The position numbers were made by a program, and so were the translations under genes. DNA of 64,000 nt, from positions 4,503,501 to 4,567,500 of the forward strand of contig NZ_CP108514.1 of NCBI RefSeq assembly GCF_035989305.1, in the 5' to 3' direction. The DNA is from Streptomyces sp. NBC_01233 (GTDB lineage: Bacteria; Actinomycetota; Actinomycetes; Streptomycetales; Streptomycetaceae). Shown here piece after piece: positions 34,377-42,526 of the stretch (its first letter is position 1; each line of letters begins with the position of its first letter). The notes beneath the pieces are model-generated. The model was not told the origin of the DNA. It saw only the letters and a list, made by a program, of their open reading frames with translations, and did not search any database.

Positions 34377-36131
34377 GGGCTCGCAGATCATTAACTCGCT
34401 GGTTTGATCTCTGCTGGGAGGGTGATTCCACGGGTGCTGGCGAAGTCGTAGAGGTCGTCGAGGGTGGCGAGTCGGTCGTCGGCGGGCTGGATGGGGTGCC
34501 CGGCTGTTTCCAGGAGCTGCCGGATGTCGCGGATGCGTCTGTTGATTGTTCCGGGGTGGACGGTGAGCAGGGCGGCGACGGCGACTTGGGGCAGGGCGAG
34601 CCGGTAGTGGAGGAGTGTGGCTAGGAGCCGGTCGGCGAGGGTGAGGACGGGGCGTCGGCCGGTGGTGCCGTCGCCCTTGACGCGAGGTCGGTGGCCGCGT
34701 CGTTGGTCCAGGTGAGTCTCGCGCTGGGCGTCGTGGAGGATGGTCAGCGCGGTGATGAGGGTGTCCCACTCGGCGGGCGGCAGTCCGGTCAGGGCGGGGT
34801 GGCATAGCCAGGCGAGGTCGGGGCTCGGCTGATCGAACGGGTCTGGTGCGTCGTTGACCTGGGTGTATGCCTCGGGGCGGAGTGTGTAGTTCCAGTCGCC
34901 GTGCCAGTCGTGGCGTGTGACGGGGAGGACGTCCATCTGCCCGTCACCGATGCGGACCCCGGTCTCGTAGGTAGCGGTGCCGAGTTCGGCGTGGACTTTC
35001 AGCCCGGTGCGGGTGGTGGTCGCGGCGATGCTCTGCACGATGACTTCGTGGCTGGTCAGCGGCCTGCCGCGCCAGTTCATGGTGATGTGTGAGAACAGCC
35101 GGTGCTCGATCCGATTCCATTTCGATGCGCCCGGAGGAAAGTGACAGACAGTGACCTCCATGCCTGTTTCCAGGGCCAGGGCGGCGAGTTCGGCCTTCCA
35201 GGCGCGGGTGCGGTAGCCGTTGGAGCCGCCGGCATCGGCGGTGATCAGCAGCCGCCTGGCCTGCGGGTAGTCCTCCTTGCCGCGGGCATTCCACCAGCGG
35301 CGGATGGATTCGACGGCGAAGGCGGCGGTGTCGTGGTCGGTGCCGACGCTGACCCAGCCGGTGTTCGCAGCCAGGTCGTAGATGCCGTAGGGCACGGCCT
35401 TCCCGAGTTCCTTGTCCGGGAAGTCGTGGGTGCTGACCCGCTCGGGGTTGCCTGCGGGCCGCCATTCCCGGCCGCCGTTCTTGAACGGCCCCACCACTTC
35501 CTTCTTTTTCGTATCGACGCTGATCACCGGGTCGCCGGCCACCTGGTGGGCCTTGGCCTGCTCGTTGATATAGCGGAACTGGCCGTCCCGGTCCGGGTGC
35601 TGCTCGGCCTTCGATGACTTTGGCGTTGCCCTGGAGGCTGAAGCCTTCCTCGCGCAGCACGTCGGCGACGGTGTCGGCGGATATCCGGTGGCCTTGGCGC
35701 GTGAGCTCGGCGGCGAGGTGGCGGGTGGACTTCGTCGTCCACCGCAGGGGCGACATCGGGTCCCCGCGCATGTCCGGCTCGACCAGGGCCAACAGTGCCG
35801 GACGCAGTCCCGGGTCCAGGTCCACTACCCGCTTGCGGCCACCACCGACCCGGCGCGCCCGCCCCAACGGGGCTTCACCGGAGTCCAGTTCAGTGACACC
35901 AAGCGACACCGTGGCCTCTCGCACTCCAGCCGCCCGGGCGACCAGCCTGATCCCGCCATGGCCCAGTACCCGGGCCTCGGCCGCCAGCAGGAGACGACGC
36001 TGACGTTCGTCCAGATGCGGGAACAGCACCGTGAACTTCGCCACCAAGGCCGCCGCTATCTCTTCCGCCGCTTCCATACCACGCCAACGACCGCCAGATC
36101 GGGAAGCTACGGGTTAATCCTCTGCGAGCCC
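34377..36131 (-). mobile_element. ISAzo13-type insertion sequence (1755 bp)
   Basis: The inverted ends are GGGCTCGCAGATCATTAAC at 34377 and, reversed from 36131, GGGCTCGCAGAGGATTAAC. TTA occurs at both flanks (34374-34376, 36132-36134), a probable 3-bp target duplication. The right TTA is the cydCD stop codon read on the minus strand. The transposase inside is frameshifted, so the copy is probably immobile on its own. Confidence 0.85.
34391..36077 (-). pseudogene. ISAzo13-type transposase, broken by a 1-bp frameshift
   Basis: The N-terminal part reads from 36077 (MEAAEEIAAALVAKFTVLFP) through two HTH-like segments (GGIRLVARAAGVREATVSLG, RQGHRISADTVADVLREEGF) to LQGNAKVIEG. There an extra base near 35605-35609 shifts the frame. 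The expected continuation (EQHPDRDGQFRYINEQA, then VAGDPVISVDTKKKEVVG) is in the neighbouring frame and runs to TGA/TAG at 34391. It includes the DDE-like segments LLITADAGGSNGYRTR and ASKWNRIEHRLFS. Removing one C restores a single frame of normal length. Confidence 0.85.
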
Positions 36132-39100
36132 TTAGTGGGGAAAGTTGGCCAAAGCCCCCTCCGCGGCCCGTTCCCGCTCCAGCAGGCGCCGCAGCGGTCC
36201 CTCGGCCGAGGCCAGCTCCGCGTACGCGCCGCGCTGCACGACCTCGCCGCGGTCCAGCACGAGCACCTCGTCAACCGCCTCCAGTCCGGCCAGCCGGTGC
36301 GTGATCAGAACGGTGGTCCGGCCCTCGGTCGCGGCCAGCAGGTCCGCCGTCAGGGCGTCGGCCGTGGCCAGGTCCAGGTGCTCGGCCGGCTCGTCCAGGA
36401 CCAGTACGGGGAAGTCCGCGAGCAGCGCCCGGGCCAGGGCGAGGCGCTGGCGCTGACCGCCCGAGATCCGCTCGCCGTGTTCACCGACCAGGGTGTCCAG
36501 ACCGTCCGGAAGGCCGTCGGCCCACTCCAGCAGCCGGGCCGCGGCCAGCACGTCCCGCAGTTGCTCCTCGCTCGCCCCGGTCCGGGCGAGGCGCAGGTTC
36601 TCCCGCACCGAGCTGTCGAAGATGTGCGCGTCCTGGGCGCACAGGCCCACGAGCGCGCGTACGTCGTCTCCGTCGAGGGTGCGCGCGTCGGTCCCGTCCA
36701 GGGTGTAGGCGCCCTGGCTCGGGTCCAGGAACCGGAGCATGACCTGGGCCAGCGTCGTCTTGCCGGAGCCCGAGGAGCCGACGACCGCGATGCGGCGGCC
36801 GGCCTCCAGGGTCAGGTCCAGCCCGCGCAGGGCGTCACGGTCCTGGCCGGGGTGGCGGGCGGCGAGCCCCGTCAGGCGCAGCGGGAAGGGCGAAGCGGGG
36901 GCCGCGGCGGGCCGCTCCGGCTCGGCGACCGGGACCGGAGCATCGATGACCTCGTAGACCCGCTCGGCGCTACGGCGCACCCGCTGGCGGTACTGGACGG
37001 CGAGCGGCAGTCCGTTCACCGCCTCGAAGGCGGCGAGCGGAGTCAGGACCGCGACGGCCATGGCCACCCCGGACAGCCGTCCGTCGTGGACGGCGTTCGC
37101 GGCGACGGCCGCGGCGGCCACCACGGTGAGCCCGCACACGAGGGCGGACAGCCCGCCGCCCAGCCCGCTCGCGGCGGCGCCCCGCGCGGCGATGCGGGTC
37201 AGCAGGCCGTCGCTCTCCCGCGCCCGCCCCTTGCGGTCCTCCAGCGCACCGGCCACGGTCAGTTCCGCGGTGCCGGTGAGCAGATCGGCCACCCTGGTGG
37301 CGAGCTCTCCCCGGGCGGGTGCGAGCCTGTGCTCCGCCCGGCGGGCGCAGGCCCCGCTGACCAGCGGCACCCCCATACCGGCAGCGAGCAGCCCGGCGGC
37401 GAGCACGGCTCCGGCCTCGGGGAGCAGCCAGGTGGTGAAGGCGACCGAACCAGTTCCGACGAGCACCGCGGTGCCGACCGGCAGCAGCCAGCGGAGCCAG
37501 TAGTCCTGCAGGGCGTCCGCGTCGGCCACGAGCCGGGCCAGCAGGTCCCCGCGCCGGTGCTCGCGCAGCCCGGCGGGCGCGATGCGCTCCAGCCGCCGGT
37601 AGACCGATACCCGCAGGTCGGCGAGCATCCGCAGCACGGCGTCGTGGGAGACGAGCCGCTCCGCGTACCGGAAGACGGCGCGGCCCAGACCGAAGGTCCG
37701 GGTGGCGGTGACGGCCACCATCAGATAGAGCACGGGGGGCTGTTCGGAGGCCCGCGAGATCAGCCAGCCGGACACGGCCATCAGGCCGACGCTGCACCCG
37801 ACGGCCAGCGCGCCGAGCAACAGCCCGAGCCTGAACCGTCCCTGCCAGGCCTTGGCCACCGCCCGCACCCGGCGCAGCGGATCGGCCCCGCCTGTGTCGG
37901 TCCCGCCGCCGGCCCGCGCCCGCTCGGGTGCGGCACCGAGGATCCACTCCCCGGCATCCGGGGCGCGGTCGCCGGGGGACCGGCCCTCGGCCCCGTCCCG
38001 GAAGGCGCCGCGGTGGGGGAGCAGCCCTTCAAGATCCGGCCCATCGAGGTCCGGCCCTTCAGAGTCCGGCCCCTCGGGGAGCAGCCCCGCGGGAGGAGGC
38101 CCCTCAAGGCGGTGCCCGTCGGCGAGGAGCTGCGCGGGCCCGCCCCCCGCCGCCATCGGGACCACCCGGTCCGCGACCGCCAGCAGTGCCGGCCGGTGCA
38201 CGACCAGCAGTACGGTCCGCCCCGCGGAAAGCCGCCGGACCGCGTCCACGATCCCCGCCTCGGTCTCCCCGTCCAGGGCCGCCGTCGGCTCGTCCAGCAG
38301 CAGCACGGGCCGGTCCGCCAGGAAGGCCCGGGCCAGGGCCAGCCGCTGCCGCTGCCCGGCGGACAGTCCCACACCGCCCTCGCCGAGCAGGGTCTGCGCC
38401 CCGCGCGGCAGCGCCGTCACGAACTCCCAGGCTCCGGCGTCCTTCAGAGCCGCGGCAACTTCGCTGTCGGAGGCGCCCGCGCGGGCCAGCCGTACGTTCT
38501 CGGCGATCGTCCCGGCGAACAGGTGCGGCCGCTGCGGCACCCACGCGATCCGCTCCCGCCAGTGCTCCGGCGACAGCTCGGCCAGGTCCACCCCCGCGAT
38601 CCGTACCCGCCCCGCGGTCGGCGTCACGAACCCCAGCAGCACCTGGAGCAGCGTGGACTTGCCCGCGCCGCTCGGACCGGTGAGGGCAACGCACTCCCCC
38701 GGCGCGACCGTCAACGAGACCGGCCCGGGCGAGTCCTCGCCCCGGCCCTCGTAGCGGACGGCCATCCCGTCGATCTCGATCCGCAGGGGGGCGCCGCCGG
38801 GCAGCTCCGCCGTCCCGGCCCGCCCCGTGGCGGGGGTCTCCAGGATCTCGAAGATCTCCTCCGCGGCCGCCAGTCCTTCTGCGGCCGCGTGGTACTGCGC
38901 CCCCACCTGCCTGAGCGGCAGGTACGCCTCGGGCGCCAGGATCAGGATGACCAGGCCGGTGTAGAGATCCAGTTCACCGTGGACCAGTCGCATGCCGATG
39001 GTCACGGCGACCAGTGCGACCGACAGGGTCGCCAGCAGTTCCAGCGCGAAGGAGGAGAGGAAGGCGATGCGAAGGGTCCGCATCGTCGCGCGCCGGTAGT

Positions 39101-39794
39101 CGTCGGTGATCTTGCGGATGGATTCGGCCTGCGCCTTGGCCCGGCCGAATACCTTCAGCGTGGGAAGGCCGGCCACCACGTCGAGGAAGTGCCCCGACAG
39201 CCGGGACAGCAGCCGCCACTGGCGGTCCATCCGGGACTGGGTGGCCATGCCGATGAGCACCATGAACACGGGGATCAGCGGGAGCGTGACCACGATGATG
39301 GCCGCCGACACCCAGTCCTCGGTGACGATGCGGGCGAGCACCGCCACCGGCACGACCACCGCGAGCCCCAGCTGGGGCAGGTAGCGGGAGAAGTAGTCGT
39401 CGAGCGCGTCCACACCGCGGGTGGCCAGGGACACCAGGGATCCGGTCTTCTGCCCGGTGAGCCGGCCGGGGCCGAGGTCCGCAGCCCGGTCCAGCAGCCG
39501 GCCCCGCAGTTCCGACTTGACCGCCGCGCTGGCGCGGTGCGCGGCCAGCTCGGTCAGCCAGGCGACCAGGCCGCGTCCGAACGCCACCGCCGCGAGCAGC
39601 AGCAGCGGCGTCCGGAGCGCTTCGCCGCCCAGCCCCTTCTCGAAGGCACCGACCACGATCTCGGCGATCAGCATCGCCTGACCGACGACCAGCCCCGCCC
39701 CGACGAGCCCCAGGGCCACCACCGCGCCCAGGAAGAGGCGGGTGGAGCGGGCGTACCGAAGCAGGCGCGGGTCGATCGGTTTCACGTGAAACAT
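36132..39794 (-). CDS. cydCD: Fused CydDC ABC exporter for cytochrome bd assembly
   Basis: The 1220-residue protein joins two ABC half-transporters. The CydD-like half (1-560) has six helices, Walker A GPSGAGKST, signature LSAGQRQR and Walker B VLLLDEPTAALDG. The CydC-like half (about 650-1220) has six helices, GSSGSGKTT, ISGGQRQR and LVLDEPAEHLDL. The linker (about 580-650) contains degenerate repeats of EGPDSEGPDLDGPDLEG type. CydDC exports thiol reductants (glutathione/cysteine in E. coli) and is needed to assemble cytochrome bd; fusion is usual in Streptomyces. Codons 2-6 (FHVKP) overlap a parS site. The stop TAA is shared with the IS target repeat. Confidence 0.95.
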   Translation of the reverse strand: MFHVKPIDPRLLRYARSTRLFLGAVVALGLVGAGLVVGQAMLIAEIVVGAFEKGLGGEALRTPLLLLAAVAFGRGLVAWLTELAAHRASAAVKSELRGRLLDRAADLGPGRLTGQKTGSLVSLATRGVDALDDYFSRYLPQLGLAVVVPVAVLARIVTEDWVSAAIIVVTLPLIPVFMVLIGMATQSRMDRQWRLLSRLSGHFLDVVAGLPTLKVFGRAKAQAESIRKITDDYRRATMRTLRIAFLSSFALELLATLSVALVAVTIGMRLVHGELDLYTGLVILILAPEAYLPLRQVGAQYHAAAEGLAAAEEIFEILETPATGRAGTAELPGGAPLRIEIDGMAVRYEGRGEDSPGPVSLTVAPGECVALTGPSGAGKSTLLQVLLGFVTPTAGRVRIAGVDLAELSPEHWRERIAWVPQRPHLFAGTIAENVRLARAGASDSEVAAALKDAGAWEFVTALPRGAQTLLGEGGVGLSAGQRQRLALARAFLADRPVLLLDEPTAALDGETEAGIVDAVRRLSAGRTVLLVVHRPALLAVADRVVPMAAGGGPAQLLADGHRLEGPPPAGLLPEGPDSEGPDLDGPDLEGLLPHRGAFRDGAEGRSPGDRAPDAGEWILGAAPERARAGGGTDTGGADPLRRVRAVAKAWQGRFRLGLLLGALAVGCSVGLMAVSGWLISRASEQPPVLYLMVAVTATRTFGLGRAVFRYAERLVSHDAVLRMLADLRVSVYRRLERIAPAGLREHRRGDLLARLVADADALQDYWLRWLLPVGTAVLVGTGSVAFTTWLLPEAGAVLAAGLLAAGMGVPLVSGACARRAEHRLAPARGELATRVADLLTGTAELTVAGALEDRKGRARESDGLLTRIAARGAAASGLGGGLSALVCGLTVVAAAAVAANAVHDGRLSGVAMAVAVLTPLAAFEAVNGLPLAVQYRQRVRRSAERVYEVIDAPVPVAEPERPAAAPASPFPLRLTGLAARHPGQDRDALRGLDLTLEAGRRIAVVGSSGSGKTTLAQVMLRFLDPSQGAYTLDGTDARTLDGDDVRALVGLCAQDAHIFDSSVRENLRLARTGASEEQLRDVLAAARLLEWADGLPDGLDTLVGEHGERISGGQRQRLALARALLADFPVLVLDEPAEHLDLATADALTADLLAATEGRTTVLITHRLAGLEAVDEVLVLDRGEVVQRGAYAELASAEGPLRRLLERERAAEGALANFPH
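39779..39792. other. parS: parS site over the first codons of cydCD
   Basis: This is an exact GTTTCACGTGAAAC starting within the cydCD start codon region (ATG at 39794-39792), so it encodes FHVK right after Met. ParB binding here would cover the translation start region and could affect transcript elongation from cydB. Confidence 0.93.
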
Positions 39795-39842
39795 CCCCCA
39801 GGGGAGGGTCGGTCGGGCGGACGAGCCGGGTGCCGCGGGAAA

Positions 39843-40844
39843 TCAGTGCACGTCGACGATGTGCTGCGTACCGATCCGCTTGCGGAACACCCAGTACGTC
39901 CAGCCCTGGTAGAGGAGGACGAGCGGCGTGGCCACTGCCGCGCACCAGGTCATGATCTTCAAGGTGTACGGGCTGGACGAGGCGTTGGTGACCGTGAGGT
40001 TCCAGGCATCGTTCAACGAGGACGGCATGACGTTCGGGAAGAGCGTCAGGAAGAGCATCGCGACGGCCGCCGCGATGGTGACCCCGGACAGTGCGAACGA
40101 CCAGCCCTCGCGGCCCTTCAGGTTGGTACCGAGCGCCCCGAGCAGTGCCAGTACGGCGACGGCCATCGCGATCAGGCTCTTGTCGTCTCCGCGGGAGACC
40201 TGGGTCCAGATCAGGAAGACCAGTGCCAGCACGGCGGTGACGACGCCCAGGCCGGTCGCCAGCTTCCGTGAGCGGTCCCGGATGTCACCGACCGTCTTGA
40301 GCGAGGTGAAGACCGCGCCGTGGAAGGTGAAGAGGGTGAGGGTGACCAGTCCGCCCAGGATCGAGTAGACGTTGAGCAGGTCGAAGAGGGTGCCGACGTA
40401 CTCCATGTTCTCGTCGATCTTGACGCCGCGCACGATGTTGGCGAACGCCACGCCCCACAGGAACGCCGGGATCAGCGAGGTCCAGAAGATCGCGTGTTCC
40501 CAGTTGGTCTGCCACCGGTCCTCGGGGCGCTTGTGCCGGTACTCGAAGGCGACGCCGCGGATGATGAGGCAGACCAGGATGAGCAGCAGCGGCAGGTAGA
40601 AGCCGGAGAAGAGGGTGGCGTACCACTCGGGGAAGGCGGCGAAGGTCGCACCGCCCGCCGTGAGCAGCCAGACCTCGTTGCCGTCCCACACGGGCCCGAT
40701 GGCGTTGATCAGGACCCGCTTCTCCGTACGGTCGCGGGCGAGCAGCTTGGTCAGTACGCCGACTCCGAAGTCGAAGCCCTCCAGGAAGAAGTAGCCGGTC
40801 CACAGGACGGCGATGAGTACGAACCAGACGTCGTGGAGTTGCAT
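39843..40844 (-). CDS. cydB: Cytochrome bd oxidase subunit II
   Basis: The 333-residue membrane subunit has about nine helices, with the family motifs FFLEGFDFGVGVL and WDGNEVWLLTAGGATFAAFP and a C-terminal HIVDVH. It pairs with CydA in the quinol oxidase that reduces O2 to water with high affinity. It lies 18 bp after cydA and 48 bp before cydCD in the same operon. Confidence 0.96.
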   Translation of the reverse strand: MQLHDVWFVLIAVLWTGYFFLEGFDFGVGVLTKLLARDRTEKRVLINAIGPVWDGNEVWLLTAGGATFAAFPEWYATLFSGFYLPLLLILVCLIIRGVAFEYRHKRPEDRWQTNWEHAIFWTSLIPAFLWGVAFANIVRGVKIDENMEYVGTLFDLLNVYSILGGLVTLTLFTFHGAVFTSLKTVGDIRDRSRKLATGLGVVTAVLALVFLIWTQVSRGDDKSLIAMAVAVLALLGALGTNLKGREGWSFALSGVTIAAAVAMLFLTLFPNVMPSSLNDAWNLTVTNASSSPYTLKIMTWCAAVATPLVLLYQGWTYWVFRKRIGTQHIVDVH

Positions 40845-40862
40845 GGTGCGGTCTCCTCAGCC

Positions 40863-42368
40863 TCAGTACGAGAAGGCCATCGGCCGGTCGGGGTTCTTGT
40901 CGTCCCCGCCGATCTTGGTGGGCGGGTTGAGATCGGCCTCGGTGAGCTCGGGCGGTCCGGCCTTGACGTACTTGACCAGGAGCCTGACCTCGATGACGGC
41001 GAGCACCGCGTAGAGGAGGGTGAAGCCGATCATCGAGGTGAGCACCTCCGCCTGGGAGACGTTCGGCGAGACCGCGTCCCGGGTGCGCAGGACTCCGTAG
41101 ACCACCCAGGGCTGGCGGCCCATCTCGGTGAAGATCCAGCCCCACGAGTTGGCGATGAGCGGGAAGCCCATCGTCCAGAGCGCGACGATCCAGTACAGGT
41201 TGGCGAACTTCGGGCTCAGCGCCTTCTTGAAGAGGACCAGGTTCGGGACCTCGTCCTCCCCGGTACGCAGACCCCGCGGCAGCATGAACTTCTTGCGGGT
41301 GAGCCACAGGCCCAGCACGCCGACGCCGAGGGAGGCCATGCCGAAGCCGATCATCCAGCGGAAGCCCCAGTAGGCGACCGGGATGTTGGGCCGGTAGTCG
41401 CCGGGGCCGAACTTCTCCTGCTCCGCCTTGTTGACGTCGTTGATGCCCGGGACGAAGGAGGTGAAGTCGTCGTTGGCCAGGAAGGACAGCAGGCCCGGGA
41501 TCTCTATCGCGACCTTGTTGTGGCCCTTCTCGACGTCGCCGTAGGCGAAGACCGAGAAGGGAGCCGGCGCCTCGCCGTCCCAGAGCGCCTCGGCGGCGGC
41601 CATCTTCATGGGCTGCTGCTTGAACATCACCTTGCCGAGCAGGTCACCGCTCAGGGCCGTGCCCATGCCGGCGATGATCATGACGACCAGGCCGAGCCGC
41701 AGCGAGCTCCGCATCACGGGGATGTGCCTCTTGCGCGCCAGGTGGAAGGCGGCGATGCCGGCCATGAACGCACCGCCCACCAGGAAGGCGGCCGTGATGG
41801 TGTGAAAGAACTGGGTGAGCGCGGTGTTCTGGGTGAGCACGAGCCAGAAGTCGGTGAGCTCGGCCCGGCCCCGCTCCTCGTTGATGCGGTACCCGACCGG
41901 GTGCTGCATCCAGGAATTCGCCGCCAGGATGAAGTAGGCGGAGAGGACGGTGCCCATGGACACCATCCAGATGCAGGCCAGGTGGATCTTCTTCGGCAGC
42001 TTGTCCCAGCCGAAGATCCACAGGCCGATGAAGGTCGACTCGAAGAAGAAGGCGATCAGCGCCTCGAAGGCCAGGGGGGCCCCGAAGATGTCGCCGACGA
42101 AGCGCGAGTAGTCGGACCAGTTCATGCCGAACTGGAACTCCTGGACGATGCCGGTGACGACGCCCATCGCGATATTGATCAAGAAAAGCTTTCCCCAGAA
42201 CTTCGTGGCTCTGAGGTACTTCTCCTTCTCGGTGCGCACCCATGCGGTCTGCAGGCCGGCCGTGAGCGCGGCGAGCGAGATCGTCAGGGGTACGAAGAGG
42301 AAGTGATAGACGGTGGTGATGCCGAACTGCCATCGCGCCAGAGTCTCTGGCGCCAGAGCTAGGTCCAC
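40863..42368 (-). CDS. cydA: Cytochrome bd oxidase subunit I
   Basis: The 501-residue subunit binds the hemes and quinol. Candidate heme ligands are His in TVYHFLFVP (b595) and His in QFFHTITAAFLVGG (b558), with the quinol loop ending before a GRQPWVVYGVLRT signature. The Q-loop is short, as in actinobacterial enzymes. GTG start at 42368. It is the first gene of cydA-cydB-cydCD, with a Rex operator 86 bp upstream, so it should be induced when NADH/NAD+ is high under low oxygen. Confidence 0.97.
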   Translation of the reverse strand: MDLALAPETLARWQFGITTVYHFLFVPLTISLAALTAGLQTAWVRTEKEKYLRATKFWGKLFLINIAMGVVTGIVQEFQFGMNWSDYSRFVGDIFGAPLAFEALIAFFFESTFIGLWIFGWDKLPKKIHLACIWMVSMGTVLSAYFILAANSWMQHPVGYRINEERGRAELTDFWLVLTQNTALTQFFHTITAAFLVGGAFMAGIAAFHLARKRHIPVMRSSLRLGLVVMIIAGMGTALSGDLLGKVMFKQQPMKMAAAEALWDGEAPAPFSVFAYGDVEKGHNKVAIEIPGLLSFLANDDFTSFVPGINDVNKAEQEKFGPGDYRPNIPVAYWGFRWMIGFGMASLGVGVLGLWLTRKKFMLPRGLRTGEDEVPNLVLFKKALSPKFANLYWIVALWTMGFPLIANSWGWIFTEMGRQPWVVYGVLRTRDAVSPNVSQAEVLTSMIGFTLLYAVLAVIEVRLLVKYVKAGPPELTEADLNPPTKIGGDDKNPDRPMAFSY

Positions 42369-42453
42369 GTCCTCGTCTCCTTCGTGTCGCCGTGATCACA
42401 GCGGCAGTCTGCCTCTTGCGTCCCACTCAATCCGGGAGAAAGCAGGACACGCT

Positions 42454-42469
42454 TGTGAACGCGTTCACA
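42454..42469. promoter_or_regulatory. Rex operator (ROP) of the cyd operon
   Basis: TGTGAACGCGTTCACA is a perfect 16-bp palindrome matching the Streptomyces Rex operator consensus TGTGAAC-N2-GTTCACA. It lies 86 bp upstream of the cydA GTG. Rex represses at low NADH and leaves when NADH rises. A further TTCACA half lies at 42471-42476. Confidence 0.9.
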
Positions 42470-42526
42470 TTCACAAGCATTATGTCGCACCACTGTCGGC
42501 AGCCTTCAGGCGGGGTGCCCCTCTAG

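Noticed and set aside
35688..40271. A 1527-codon open frame on the plus strand opposite cydCD
   Set aside because: It is an antisense shadow caused by high third-position GC. The minus-strand frame has complete ABC motifs; this one has none.
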